A stretch of 53,605 nt of DNA from an uncultured Neglectibacter sp. (GCA_947647615.1 CANSKS010000014.1:1-53605), one strand, 5' to 3'. Counted from the stretch's first letter, positions 8,631 to 17,245 are shown. Notes: generated by a model not told the origin, from the letters alone. Numbers and translations: made by a program.

Positions 8631-9650
8631 TTATTTTCTGGTCAGCTTCTCCCATTCGTCGAAAGCAGCGTACACGTTTTCCGGTTTGGCGCCGGCGCCG
8701 AACTCCATTTGCGCAATACAGCCGCCGTCCTTCCAAAGGGTGTGATACACCTTGCGGACAGCCTCGCGGATCTCCTCTTCCGTGCCGTAAGGCAGCAGGT
8801 TTTGCCGGTCGATCTCGCCCCAGAAGGTGATCTTTCCCCGGAACTGTTCCAGGTTTTCCGGCCCTATGCAGAAGATTTGGCTGTTAAAGGCATCCAGCCC
8901 CAGCTCGATGAGCTCCGGGTAAATATCTAAGGTAAAGCCGTCGGAGTGCATGAAGATCTTCTTCCCATGGCTGTGGGCAATATCAATATAATCTTTATAT
9001 TTTGGCTTGAAATACTTCTTCCACAGCTGAGGGCTGATCAAAAGGCTGCGTTGGGAGCCCCAGTCGTCCATCATATTCAGGCAGTCCACATCGGTTTTCG
9101 CCCACTTTTCCAGCAGCTGGCAGTAGAACTGGTGCATACGCTCCATGAACTCCAGCATTTTCGGAGGCGGATCCATCAAGTCGATATAAAGGTTTTCGGT
9201 ACCCCGAATAAATTGCAGCTGTTCAAAAGGCCTTGGGCAGCAGCCGCAGCCCACAAACTTGTCGCTTGCGGCGCAGTTCCTGTTCACCTGTTCCACAGAA
9301 AAGCTCAGCTGCTCTGTGGGAATATGAATTTTATCTACCCCGGCCCATTCCTCATCTTCCGTGGGGATCAGGGGATTTTTTACCTCGCCGATCACGCCCG
9401 GCTGAATGTTCTCGAACTCACAGCCCCAAGGGTCGATATAAGTCCCTATCTCATAAGCGTTCCCCTGTTCAATTCCTTTTTCCTCATAAACAGCGCCCGC
9501 GCCGCCAAAATCCGAAGGGAAATCCTCTTGGATCTTTTTCAGTTCCTTAGGGTAATGCTCGTGTGCCCAGGGCAGTGTCCACAGATCTCTGGGAGCCCTG
9601 TCGGGCGATTTATTTTCCAGGGCGGCATATACCCTTTCCCGCGATGTCAT
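8631..9650 (-). CDS. UroD-family protein (paralog, methyltransferase-like)
   Basis: A 339-residue UroD-superfamily protein beginning TSRERVYAALENKSPDR, the usual N-terminus of the MtaA/UroD-like group. The HemE substrate-binding motif is absent. At the position of the methyltransferase zinc site it reads MHSDGF, so the Cys of the His-x-Cys pair is Asp; it may not bind zinc in the same way as its operon partner. The ATG at 9650 is preferred over a TTG six bases upstream because GAAAGGAAG sits seven bases before it. It is the promoter-proximal member of a two-gene operon. Substrate unknown. Confidence 0.76.
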   Translation of the reverse strand: MTSRERVYAALENKSPDRAPRDLWTLPWAHEHYPKELKKIQEDFPSDFGGAGAVYEEKGIEQGNAYEIGTYIDPWGCEFENIQPGVIGEVKNPLIPTEDEEWAGVDKIHIPTEQLSFSVEQVNRNCAASDKFVGCGCCPRPFEQLQFIRGTENLYIDLMDPPPKMLEFMERMHQFYCQLLEKWAKTDVDCLNMMDDWGSQRSLLISPQLWKKYFKPKYKDYIDIAHSHGKKIFMHSDGFTLDIYPELIELGLDAFNSQIFCIGPENLEQFRGKITFWGEIDRQNLLPYGTEEEIREAVRKVYHTLWKDGGCIAQMEFGAGAKPENVYAAFDEWEKLTRK

Positions 9651-9691
9651 AGGCAATCTTCCTTTCTTTTTTTTAAGTATTGCTTTTCCTT

Positions 9692-9700
9692 AGTATAACA
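9692..9700 (-). promoter_or_regulatory. Extended -10 promoter for the UroD pair
   Basis: On the minus strand TGTTATACT (9700-9692) gives an extended -10 element (TG-N-TATACT). No good -35 box is seen at the usual distance. It lies about 45 bases upstream of the start at 9650. Confidence 0.45.
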
Positions 9701-9764
9701 TGCTCTTTTTTCCCACGCATTTGTTTTCGGGCTTTGCAAAAATTTAAACCTATGGAGGCCTCTT

Positions 9765-11423
9765 TCAAAGGCCTGCTTTCCCTCGAAAGACCACCGCTTC
9801 ATAGGGCCTGAAATTGGCCCCGCCATACCCGCCTTCCCGGTCGTAAGAAGAAAGCAGCACTTCCCCGGCCTTTTTCAGCAGGTTTTCGGGGAACCGGCGC
9901 CCCTGCCGCGAGAAGTTGAAGCAGAACAGCAAAGTTTCTTCCCCGGCCCTTCTGGTCCAGGCGATCAGTTCTTCGCTGCCGGTTTCTAAAAAAGCCAAAT
10001 CTCCCCGGGAGAGAGCCCGGCTCTTTTTTCGCAGGGCAATGAGCCTTTGGTAACAGTGGTAAACGGAATACCGGTCCTGCCGCTGGGCCTCTACATTGAT
10101 CCTTTCCGTGTTGGGGTTCACCTGTAACCAGGGGATACCGGCGGTAAACCCGGCTTTTGGGGAACCGTCCCACTGCATGGGGGTCCTGGCGTTGTCCCGG
10201 CTTTCCAGCTGGGCCCGAGCCAGGGCAGCCTCCGGCTCCATACCGGAAAGCACCAACTGGCGGTAACGGTTTTGAGTGTCCGGGTCGTTATAGTCCTCTA
10301 TGGCGGGAAGGCCCAGGTTGGTCATGCCGATCTCCTCGCCCTGGTACACAAAGGGCGTGCCGGGCAAGCCATGGAGAAACATGGCCAAAAGCTTGGCGGA
10401 AGCCTCCCAATATTCGCCGCTGTCCCCGTAAAGAGACACCTGCCGGGGCTTATCGTGGTTGCTGAAAAAGTTTGCCCACCAGCCTTCTTCTTTCAGGGCC
10501 CGGTACCTCTCCCAAATGTCCCGCTTCAGCTTTCCGGGAGACCAGGTGTCTATTTCCACCATAGGGGGCACGAAGGGAATGGCCATGTCAAACTCCTGCC
10601 GGCCGGTCTTCACGTAATTGCCCAATTCTTCCACCGTAGGGGCCGAAACCTCTCCCACTGTAAGCACATTGCGTGGAGCAAAAACCCTGCGATTCATTTC
10701 CCGAATATAGGCATGGGTGCCGGGCCTCCCGGCCAACCCCTGGGGGTAGGCGAAGCCGTCCGGTTGAGGGGGCAAGGGGGAATTGGGAAAATCCCGGGGC
10801 TTGTCCAGATAACTGATGGCGTCTACCCGGAAGCCATCCACCCCTTTTTCCACCCACCAGTCCATCATTTGAAAAATCTCTTCCCGAAGCTGCCGGCAGG
10901 CCCAATTCAAATCCGGCTGCTTTTTGCCAAAGTAATGGAAATAATATTGGCCCCGCCGGGGCTCGTATTCCCAGGCGCTGCCTCCAAAAACCGAAGCCCA
11001 GTTGTTGGGCTCCTTTCCCATTACCGGGTCCCGCCAAATGTAGTACTCGTTTTTTCCGTTTTCTTTGGAGGCCCGGGATTCCACAAACCAGGGGTGTTCG
11101 TCGGAGGAATGGTTCACAACCAGATCCATGATCAGGCGGATCCCCCTTTCGTGGCAGCCATCCCGCAGGCGCTCCCAGTCTTCCATGGTGCCAAACTCCG
11201 CCATGATCTCCCGGTAACCGGAAATATCGTAGCCGTTATCGGCATTGGGGGAGCGGTACACCGGCGAAAGCCACAGGGCGTTTATTCCCAGCTCCTCCAG
11301 GTAATCCAGCTTTTGCGAAATCCCGGGCAGGTCTCCAATCCCGTCCCCGTTGGAATCGCAAAAGCTCCGGGGATAAATTTGGTAGACCACCAGGTCCTTG
11401 ATCCAATCCTTTTCCTGTACCAT
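9765..11423 (-). CDS. GH13 alpha-glucosidase (oligo-1,6-glucosidase / maltase type)
   Basis: A 552-residue family GH13 enzyme related to MalL and oligo-1,6-glucosidases. It begins DWIKDLVVYQIYPRSFCDSN and carries the catalytic triad as Asp201 (GFRVDAIS), Glu258 (VGEVSAP) and Asp324 (SNHDKPR). It hydrolyses terminal alpha-glucosides in the cytosol. The residue after the nucleophile is Ala202; in this subfamily Val is linked to alpha-1,6 and Ala to alpha-1,4 specificity, so maltose-type substrates are more likely. That is inference from family knowledge. The start follows AGGTG. No transporter is adjacent. Confidence 0.9.
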   Translation of the reverse strand: MVQEKDWIKDLVVYQIYPRSFCDSNGDGIGDLPGISQKLDYLEELGINALWLSPVYRSPNADNGYDISGYREIMAEFGTMEDWERLRDGCHERGIRLIMDLVVNHSSDEHPWFVESRASKENGKNEYYIWRDPVMGKEPNNWASVFGGSAWEYEPRRGQYYFHYFGKKQPDLNWACRQLREEIFQMMDWWVEKGVDGFRVDAISYLDKPRDFPNSPLPPQPDGFAYPQGLAGRPGTHAYIREMNRRVFAPRNVLTVGEVSAPTVEELGNYVKTGRQEFDMAIPFVPPMVEIDTWSPGKLKRDIWERYRALKEEGWWANFFSNHDKPRQVSLYGDSGEYWEASAKLLAMFLHGLPGTPFVYQGEEIGMTNLGLPAIEDYNDPDTQNRYRQLVLSGMEPEAALARAQLESRDNARTPMQWDGSPKAGFTAGIPWLQVNPNTERINVEAQRQDRYSVYHCYQRLIALRKKSRALSRGDLAFLETGSEELIAWTRRAGEETLLFCFNFSRQGRRFPENLLKKAGEVLLSSYDREGGYGGANFRPYEAVVFRGKAGL

Positions 11424-11596
11424 GGCAAAGCACCTGTTCCTTTCGGCTGTATTTTTTCAAATTTTACCATAATCCTTTGCCCTCGTCCATACCAAAAGCC
11501 GCCTCTGTTTCCCGGGGAGCAAGCCTGCGCTTAGGGCTGTTTGCACAGCGGCAGAAAGGGGCCGCCTCCCAATGAAAAATAAAAATAGAAATAAAA

Positions 11597-11663
11597 ATGT
11601 AAAACAAACTTGACATGCGGTTTTCCGGATGTTATACTGAAAACGTAAAGCAAGCTTTACATT
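11597..11663 (+). promoter_or_regulatory. Consensus promoter flanked by two related operator-like sequences
   Basis: TTGACA (11610-11615) and TATACT (11633-11638) are 17 bases apart. Two 21-base sequences at 11597-11617 and 11643-11663 match at 16 positions; the second contains a perfect 7-bp inverted repeat (GTAAAGC/GCTTTAC with AA between). One overlaps the -35 box and the other lies just past the -10 box. This arrangement fits repression, probably by the XRE protein encoded immediately downstream. Confidence 0.65.
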
Positions 11664-11683
11664 TATAAAATCGAGGTGACCCT

Positions 11684-11884
11684 GTGACAAACCGAATTGC
11701 CCAGCTTCGAAAGGAACGAAAGATCTCTCAAGCGGAACTGGCCAACGCTTTAGAGGTGACCCGCCAGACCATTATTTCCCTGGAAAGCGGGCGGTACAAC
11801 GCGTCCCTGCTGCTGGCCCATAAAATCGCGAACTATTTTGGGCAGACAATCGAAGACATTTTTCTTTTTGAGGAGGAACCATAA
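11684..11884 (+). CDS. XRE-family helix-turn-helix regulator
   Basis: A 66-residue protein that is almost entirely one Cro/C1-type helix-turn-helix: RIAQLRKERKISQAELANAL, then VTRQTIISLESGRYNASLLL, and an acidic tail. It resembles the short YozG/YvaO-type regulators of Firmicutes. It starts at a GTG with GAGGTGA upstream. Its stop is directly followed by the start of a small membrane protein gene, a common pairing for these regulators. The twin operator-like repeats in its promoter suggest autorepression. Confidence 0.88.
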   Translation: MTNRIAQLRKERKISQAELANALEVTRQTIISLESGRYNASLLLAHKIANYFGQTIEDIFLFEEEP

Positions 11885-12013
11885 ATGCTTCTAAAAAGTT
11901 TATTTACCTACGGTAATTACGAAAAATCCCTGCGCCGGCGCCGCTGGCTGGCCCTCGCCCTGTTATGCGTGGCCTTCGTCATCGCGCTTCAGGTTTTGGA
12001 AAGGCGGCTTTAA
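11885..12013 (+). CDS. Small membrane protein (42 residues)
   Basis: The ATG at 11885 begins directly after the TAA of the XRE gene, with GAGGAGGAA just upstream. The product has a basic N-terminal half ending in RRRR and one predicted membrane helix (about residues 21-37, WLALALLCVAFVIALQV). Its role is unknown. Tight coupling to the regulator suggests the pair works together, perhaps with the membrane protein affecting regulator activity; this is inference. Confidence 0.65.
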   Translation: MLLKSLFTYGNYEKSLRRRRWLALALLCVAFVIALQVLERRL

Positions 12014-12058
12014 GGCAACCCTGCCGCCTCATTTTTAAAAAGTTAGGGGAGAGCAACC

Positions 12059-12970
12059 ATGGATGCTATTCTTGCGGAGGAACTGTTTTCGCTGTACCGG
12101 CGTAATTTCCCTTTTCTGGTGCGGGAAGAAAAAACCGTACGGAAAATTCTTACCGGGGAAGCCAACACAGTAATCGAAAAAAGAGACGCCCGGCACAAAT
12201 TGGTGGGCGCTTCCGTTCTTCACCAAAACACCATATTATTGCTTTGTGTAGAGAAGGCCTTTCGGAACCAGGGGATTGGCTCCTGGTTACTGGCGGCCTC
12301 CGAAGAAGCCATTCAAAAGGCCGGGTACCCGGAGGCCGTGGTGGGGGCCGGGTACGACTATATCGCCCCTGGAGTTCCCACCTCAAAGCGATATTTTCCC
12401 GCAGAAAACGAGGCCCTTTCTCCTGGCCTCGACGAAACCGCCAGCAGCTTTTTCACGAAAAGAGGGTACTGCCATTCCTGGGACTGCAACTGCTTTGACA
12501 TGCGGTTTCCTCTTTCCCAATTTAAAGACGGGAGCTTGCGCATAGGGGACACTGCAGCAGGAATTGTTTACCGGTGGGCAGGTTTGGAAGACCTGGAAAC
12601 CGTCTGCGCCTGTACCGACGATGCCTGGCCGGAATTCACCCAGTTTTACCGGCCCAAAGAGCTGTACCAAAAAAGCGGCGTTTCCCGGGTTTTGGCGGCC
12701 TTTTCCGGCAGGGAGGCGGCAGGGGCCTTAATTGTGCAGCTTTCCGAAGGCGGAACCCTGGGCAGCGTGGGATGTACCGCTGTGAGAAAGGCTTACCGGG
12801 GCAGGCACATTGCGGTAAACCTGGTCACGCTGGGTACCCAATATTTAAAGGAATCCGGCGCTGGGGAAGCCTTTTTGGGTTATACCTACTCAGGCCTGGA
12901 TCACCTGTACGGCTACGCCGGGTACAAAATATGCTGTTACTACATGATGGCCGTTAAAAAATGGAAGTAG
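12059..12970 (+). CDS. GNAT-family acetyltransferase with two GNAT domains
   Basis: This 303-residue protein contains two GNAT folds. The acetyl-CoA-binding R/Q-x-x-G-x-G/A signatures are RNQGIGSWLL (about residue 71) and YRGRHIAVNL (about 245). Such tandem proteins often keep only one active domain; here the first matches the consensus better. The acceptor is unknown. The ATG at 12059 follows AGGGGAGAG. It lies 45 bases after the small membrane protein and could be its operon partner. Confidence 0.8.
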   Translation: MDAILAEELFSLYRRNFPFLVREEKTVRKILTGEANTVIEKRDARHKLVGASVLHQNTILLLCVEKAFRNQGIGSWLLAASEEAIQKAGYPEAVVGAGYDYIAPGVPTSKRYFPAENEALSPGLDETASSFFTKRGYCHSWDCNCFDMRFPLSQFKDGSLRIGDTAAGIVYRWAGLEDLETVCACTDDAWPEFTQFYRPKELYQKSGVSRVLAAFSGREAAGALIVQLSEGGTLGSVGCTAVRKAYRGRHIAVNLVTLGTQYLKESGAGEAFLGYTYSGLDHLYGYAGYKICCYYMMAVKKWK

Positions 12971-12982
12971 CGGGCCGCACTG

Positions 12983-13750
12983 CTATTTCAGCCAATAGGC
13001 GCTGCAGTCCCGCTCCCGGTCCAGCCAGCCATATTCCACCAAATAACGGCGCAGGGTGGCGAAATCTTCGTAAATGCCGGAGAGGATCTGGTTTACCTCC
13101 AGCTCGGAATACCGCCTTCCCGGCTGGAACTCCTGGGCAATGCGTTTTAAAATTACAATTTTCTTTTTTTCCTTTCGAGAAAAAATTTTAAGCCTTAAGG
13201 GTTCGAAAGAAGCAAAAGCCCCCTTTAAAATTTTTTGTTCTTCGTCCTGGGTAATCTCGTAGCGTTCATCCAACATTTTCGCGCCTCCATGAATGGCGAT
13301 CAGCGCCTCTGAGTCGCTTTTCTTATTTTTATTTTTTTCCCCTTGCTCTGCGGCCAGCTCCAGCAGGGCCAAGGTCATGCGGGCGGTTTTGGCCTTTTCC
13401 CGGAATTGGAACCGCTGGTGGCGCACCGTAGAGGGAGAGGTTCCCAACCGGGCAGCCACCTCCCCATCGGAAAGGCCTTGGGAAAACAGCAGCAGCAGTT
13501 CTTTTTGGTTTTCTGTGAAAGGGCAGTACCTGTTTTCTTGGGAAAGGAGCAGCTCCAACCGGCTGCCGTGAGCAGATTCCATATGCCGGATGCAGGCAGC
13601 CTTGGCAGAGAAAAACCGCCCCTCCATGGGGAAAATTTCTTCCTCCGAAAATGGTTGGCCGCAGGCCAGGCAGAGAAAGGCCTTTTCTTCCGGCACATAT
13701 CGCCAACCAGATTTTAGCTCTTCCAAAGAGATGGGTTCTATTTGTTCCAT
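12983..13750 (-). CDS. Zinc-finger / LuxR-type HTH / DUF2087 transcriptional regulator
   Basis: Three parts can be seen in the 255 residues. Residues about 22-65 have a Cys-x2-Cys (CLAC) and a His-x4-His (HMESAH) pair, a C2H2-like zinc site. Residues about 75-125 form a LuxR/GerE-type helix-turn-helix (LLFSQGLSDGEVAARLGTS). The last 75 residues match DUF2087 (RIAQEFQPGRRYSELEVNQI), a domain found in Firmicute regulators. It probably binds DNA; the effector is unknown. The start follows AAAGGAGG. It converges with the acetyltransferase gene with only 12 bases between them. Confidence 0.75.
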   Translation of the reverse strand: MEQIEPISLEELKSGWRYVPEEKAFLCLACGQPFSEEEIFPMEGRFFSAKAACIRHMESAHGSRLELLLSQENRYCPFTENQKELLLLFSQGLSDGEVAARLGTSPSTVRHQRFQFREKAKTARMTLALLELAAEQGEKNKNKKSDSEALIAIHGGAKMLDERYEITQDEEQKILKGAFASFEPLRLKIFSRKEKKKIVILKRIAQEFQPGRRYSELEVNQILSGIYEDFATLRRYLVEYGWLDRERDCSAYWLK

Positions 13751-13771
13751 TGCAGCGCCTCCTTTTTCTTT

Positions 13772-13801
13772 ATGCTACCATAGGTTTATTATATTTGTCA
13801 A
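13772..13801 (-). promoter_or_regulatory. Promoter for the DUF2087 regulator
   Basis: On the minus strand TTGACA (13801-13796) and TAGCAT (13777-13772) are 18 bases apart, 21 bases before the start codon, so the 5' leader is very short. Confidence 0.6.
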
Positions 13802-13837
13802 CAAATTTTATTTTTGTTTATGAATTTTAATTTTTAC

Positions 13838-13872
13838 AAAAAAAGAGAGCAAAGGAAAAGCCCTTTGCTCTC
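13838..13872 (-). terminator. Terminator of the fructokinase gene
   Basis: An 11-bp perfect stem (13845-13855 with 13862-13872) has a six-base loop and is followed on the minus strand by a run of seven T. It lies 46 bases past the fructokinase stop. Confidence 0.85.
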
Positions 13873-13917
13873 TCCCTGAGGACGGCAGAAAAACAGGAAC
13901 GCCCTCCGGTCTTCCGG

Positions 13918-14883
13918 TTATTTCAACAGCGGAACGGTTTTTTGGCAGGCCTCAATGGCCTCCCCCGTAGGCAAGGCGGGAATGCCGCCGGTTTTGGTTG
14001 CGCACATGGCCCCTGCGGCGTTGGCGAAATCTGCATACTCCCGCAGCTCCTCTGAGGTCAACTGGGAAGGGGCCTTGCCGGACTGGACAATTTTGGTGAG
14101 CAGGGCGCCAAAAAAGCTGTCGCCGGAGCCGGTGGTATCTTTCACCTGGGTGTCGTAGGTGGGCATTTCTAAAGAGAACTCCCTTGTAAACAGAGCGCAG
14201 CCCTTGGGCCCCAGGGTTACGGCCACAAGGTTGGGGCCCTGCTCCAGCAGGCAGGCGGCCCCTTCCGCCAGGCCGGGCTTTTCCGTAAGCAGCGCCAGCT
14301 CCTCTTCCGAAACCTTCATAATATCGGCCTTGGGCACAAGGCTCTTCATAGAGGCGATGCCAAGGGCTTTCTCTTTCCACAGAGGCGGCCGCCAGTTGGG
14401 GTCGTAGGCGGTAAGCTTCCCCTGGGCTCTGGCGTAATCTATCAGCTTTGGCACCGAAGAGCGGGCGGGCTCCGCCGTCAGCAGCAGGGAACCAAAGCAC
14501 AGCATTTTACAACGGTCCACCAGGGAAAGGTCGGTGCGCTGAAAATCCAAACGGGTATCGGCTCCGGGGCTGCGGTAAAAGCTGAAATCCCGGTCGCCGG
14601 AGGCGTTCAGCTGTACAAAGGCCAGGGAGGTGGCCTCCTCCTCCAAGGTCAGTCCGGCGGTATCTACGCCGCAGCCCACCAGGGTATCCCGCAAAAAGGC
14701 GCCGAACATATCGTTTCCCACGCACCCCAAAAACCCGGCGCTGACCCCGGCCCGTACCGCCTGCACCGCCAAATTGGCGGGAGCTCCGCCGGGATTTCTG
14801 GCAAACAAAAGCCTGCCGTCTTCCGTTTCCCCTACCGGGGTAAAATCGATGAGCAGCTCACCCATAGATAAAATATCTGCCAT
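13918..14883 (-). CDS. scrK: Fructokinase (PfkB family)
   Basis: The 321-residue PfkB-family sugar kinase carries the N-terminal signature GGAPANLAVQAVRAG (about 31-45) and the C-terminal KDTTGSGDSFFGAL with the catalytic Asp in TGSGD. Overall similarity is to bacterial fructokinases (GELLIDFTP start; ARNPGGAPANLA), which convert fructose to fructose 6-phosphate. No sucrose hydrolase or fructose transporter is adjacent, so the exact sugar is not proven. The ATG at 14883 is chosen over a GTG six bases upstream because GGAAG then sits eight bases before it. Confidence 0.85.
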   Translation of the reverse strand: MADILSMGELLIDFTPVGETEDGRLLFARNPGGAPANLAVQAVRAGVSAGFLGCVGNDMFGAFLRDTLVGCGVDTAGLTLEEEATSLAFVQLNASGDRDFSFYRSPGADTRLDFQRTDLSLVDRCKMLCFGSLLLTAEPARSSVPKLIDYARAQGKLTAYDPNWRPPLWKEKALGIASMKSLVPKADIMKVSEEELALLTEKPGLAEGAACLLEQGPNLVAVTLGPKGCALFTREFSLEMPTYDTQVKDTTGSGDSFFGALLTKIVQSGKAPSQLTSEELREYADFANAAGAMCATKTGGIPALPTGEAIEACQKTVPLLK

Positions 14884-14945
14884 ATGCACGCTTCCTTTCT
14901 CCTATAAGCTTTATTTCCCTTACGAAATACCATGACTTTTGCCTT

Positions 14946-14974
14946 ATCATACCAGATCCGGAAGGGCTTCGCAA
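14946..14974 (-). promoter_or_regulatory. Promoter for the fructokinase gene
   Basis: On the minus strand TTGCGA (14974-14969) and TATGAT (14951-14946) are 17 bases apart, with TG one base before the -10 box. Confidence 0.6.
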
Positions 14975-14990
14975 CTTTTATTCCAACGCC

Positions 14991-16499
14991 TCACAGCGCC
15001 AGCAGGGGCTCCAGCTCAATACCCTCCCGGTGAGAAAGCAGAAAGGCTTTGAGCCGCTGGGCAATTTGCGCAACGCCGCCCTCTGTGTTGCTTTCCAGGT
15101 TAATGGGCAAAATGGGGTCGTGTACGGAGAGGCGCAAAAGGAACCAGCCATCCCCCTGGCCCTTGGGAAAGGAGACCCGAATGCCCTCCCGGTTGTCGGG
15201 GGCAATGTTCCAGCCCTGTTCCCTGGCGTAGGTCTCCAGCTGGGAAATGAGCAGCTCGCCCCGGGACCGGAAATCGGCCTCTGTAATGGGCAGGCGAGCC
15301 TCGGCAGCTTCCCTGGGCTCCTTTAGGGGGGCCAGCAGCTCCTCCAGGGATTTTCCTTCTTTGCGTAAAGCCGCCATTTTTATAAGAATTTTTGTGACCA
15401 AATAGGCCCCGTCATCCAGGAAGTGGTTTTCCCGCATGGCGGCGTGGCCGCTGGTCTCAATAGCCAGAGGGCAGTCGATGCCCTGGCTGTTCAGCCGTTG
15501 GGCTTCGTCGATCACATTTTTATAGCCCCGCTTAAAGCGGTGGTGCACGCCTCCCAGGGTCCCTTCCAGGTAGGCCTTTAAGCCGTCGGAGGTGATGGAA
15601 TCGGTGACGATGGTAGCGCCCGGGTGCCCTTCCAAAGCAATGGCCGAAGCCAGGGCCACCAGCCGGTTCCGGTTGATCTCCCGGCCCTGGGCATCCACCG
15701 CCCCGCCCCGGTCCACATCGGTGTCGAAAATAACGCCCAGGTCGGCTTTGGCGTCCAGAACCGCCTGACAAACCGAAGCCATGGCCTCCGGGTTTTCCGG
15801 GTTGGGAATATGGTTTGGAAACCTGCCGTCGGGCTCTAAAAATTGGCTGCCGGAAATATCGGCCCCCAAGGGCGCCAACACCTCGGTAGCATAAAAACCC
15901 CCGGCTCCATTGCCCGCGTCCACCACCACGCGAAACCCGGCCAGGGGCTTGGCGTAATCTGCCGCGTTTACTCCTTGCCGTATCATTTCCCGCAGCTGGG
16001 CGGCGTAGTCTGCCATGTGGTCCGCCGCTTCCAGGGTTCCTTCCCGGGAAACGTCAGGAGCAAGGCCCTTTTGGGCCCCCTCCAAAATCTCTCCGATATG
16101 GGCGCCGTCCAGGCCTCCCTCTTTCAAGAAGAACTTCAGGCCGTTCCGGTACCAGGGGTGGTGGCTGGCGGTAATTTGAACCGAGGCATCACAGGGCAGG
16201 TCCAGCACCGCCAGGAACATAGAGGGGGTGGTGGCCAAACCACAGTCTATCACATGGACGCCATACCGCAGGAATACCCGCTGCAGGCAGGCGGTGATTC
16301 GCCCGGCAGAAAGCCGGGAATCGTGGCCCAGGGCCACGCGCAGTCCGCCGCTTTTCTTTTGTAGCTTCTTTTCGCACCAAACCAGGAAAGAAGCCCCAAT
16401 GGCCTCTATCACTTCATCGGTAAGGGAAACCGGCTCCGGCGCCCCTTCCGAGGCCACGCCCCGAATATCGGTGCCGCTTTTGAGTTTTTGATATTCCAC
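14991..16499 (-). CDS. Phosphomannomutase / phosphoglucomutase
   Basis: A 502-residue alpha-D-phosphohexomutase. Domain 1 has TASHHP, whose Ser is phosphorylated in the cycle; domain 2 has the Mg2+ loop FDTDVDRG; domain 3 has the sugar loop ETSGHAAM; the C-terminal domain ends with a phosphate-binding loop near NREGIRVSF. It interconverts hexose 1- and 6-phosphates for sugar-nucleotide synthesis. The usual DGDADR is DTDVDR here, which retains the three metal-binding aspartates. The GTG at 16499 follows AAAGGAGC and homology starts there; an upstream in-frame extension lacks support. Confidence 0.85.
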   Translation of the reverse strand: MEYQKLKSGTDIRGVASEGAPEPVSLTDEVIEAIGASFLVWCEKKLQKKSGGLRVALGHDSRLSAGRITACLQRVFLRYGVHVIDCGLATTPSMFLAVLDLPCDASVQITASHHPWYRNGLKFFLKEGGLDGAHIGEILEGAQKGLAPDVSREGTLEAADHMADYAAQLREMIRQGVNAADYAKPLAGFRVVVDAGNGAGGFYATEVLAPLGADISGSQFLEPDGRFPNHIPNPENPEAMASVCQAVLDAKADLGVIFDTDVDRGGAVDAQGREINRNRLVALASAIALEGHPGATIVTDSITSDGLKAYLEGTLGGVHHRFKRGYKNVIDEAQRLNSQGIDCPLAIETSGHAAMRENHFLDDGAYLVTKILIKMAALRKEGKSLEELLAPLKEPREAAEARLPITEADFRSRGELLISQLETYAREQGWNIAPDNREGIRVSFPKGQGDGWFLLRLSVHDPILPINLESNTEGGVAQIAQRLKAFLLSHREGIELEPLLAL

Positions 16500-16551
16500 G
16501 CTGTCGCGCTCCTTTCTTTTGTCTGTTTTGAAAATAAAATTTTCCATTTCC

Positions 16552-16580
16552 ATCTTAGCAGAAAAGCTCCGAAGATTCAA
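16552..16580 (-). promoter_or_regulatory. Promoter for the phosphohexomutase gene
   Basis: On the minus strand TTGAAT (16580-16575) and TAAGAT (16557-16552) are 17 bases apart, about 55 bases before the GTG start. Confidence 0.55.
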
Positions 16581-16647
16581 CTGGAGAATGTCATTGGGGG
16601 CAGGGCAGGAAGCACGGGAGAAGGGGGAACCCGTCTTCGCAAAAGAG

Positions 16648-16693
16648 GCAAGTCCCCCTTCCGGCCCTTTGGCCGGAAGGGGGACTTGCTTTT
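16648..16693 (-). terminator. Terminator of the mazG-like gene
   Basis: A perfect 19-bp inverted repeat (16648-16666 with 16671-16689) has a four-base loop. On the minus strand it is followed by CTCTTTT, and on the plus strand by TTTT. It lies between the mazG-like stop and the promoter of the next gene. Confidence 0.85.
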
Positions 16694-16732
16694 GGATGGG
16701 CCGGAGCATTTTGCGGCATTTGAGCGGATGAG

Positions 16733-17062
16733 TCACCACCTGGTCATATTCCGCTCCTGCTTTTTCCGGTAAACCCGGCTTAGCTCCTCTGCGGAAATGT
16801 CATAACAGAGCATGACATCGTTATAGTACATGAGCACATCGGCCAGTTCCTCTATGAAATGCTCCCGCACCTCTTTTTTCTCCATTACCCGTTCGTGGCC
16901 TTCTTTTTTTACGATATCGGCCGCTTCGCCCAGCTCGATCATCAGCCACAGGAGCTGGTTTTTCCCGTTTTCCGGGCATAAGGGTTCCCAAATCTCCTTG
17001 TATTTTTCCTGTAAGCGAACCTGCAGCTGCTGCATTTCTAAAAAGCCAAAGTCTTCCGCCAT
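16733..17062 (-). CDS. MazG-like nucleotide pyrophosphohydrolase
   Basis: A 109-residue all-alpha protein matching the MazG/dUTPase-like superfamily. The metal-binding helices show as IELGEAADIVKK (E-x-x-E/D type) and FIEELADVLMYYNDVM (EExxD type). Members hydrolyse non-canonical or excess nucleoside triphosphates; the substrate is not predictable from sequence. The ATG at 17062 follows GGAGG with a nine-base spacer; an upstream in-frame start at 17101 has none. It forms a single-gene unit with its own terminator. Confidence 0.78.
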   Translation of the reverse strand: MAEDFGFLEMQQLQVRLQEKYKEIWEPLCPENGKNQLLWLMIELGEAADIVKKEGHERVMEKKEVREHFIEELADVLMYYNDVMLCYDISAEELSRVYRKKQERNMTRW

Positions 17063-17189
17063 TGCGCCATTCCTCCTGTTCCTCACGGTTTTTCCTTGCA
17101 CCCCTTCCCTTTTTGCGGGGAAAAGGGGGTTTTATTCAGTGTAGCATATTCCAAATGGAAGCACCAGAAAAATTTTCGCTTTCCCGAGC

Positions 17190-17224
17190 AAAAAAGCCGC
17201 CGGGCTCCCAGGGAGCCGGCGGCT
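17190..17224 (-). terminator. Terminator of the sugar ABC transporter operon
   Basis: A GC-rich stem (AGCCGCCGG-CTCCC type, one bulged base) is followed on the minus strand by six T residues. It lies 22 bases past the last permease stop. Confidence 0.85.
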
Positions 17225-17245
17225 GGTGAGAAAGTCTTTTCCCTT

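Noticed and set aside
10272-11534. A 420-codon open frame antisense to the GH13 gene
   Set aside because: It is complementary to a gene with all catalytic residues intact, so it is a composition artefact.
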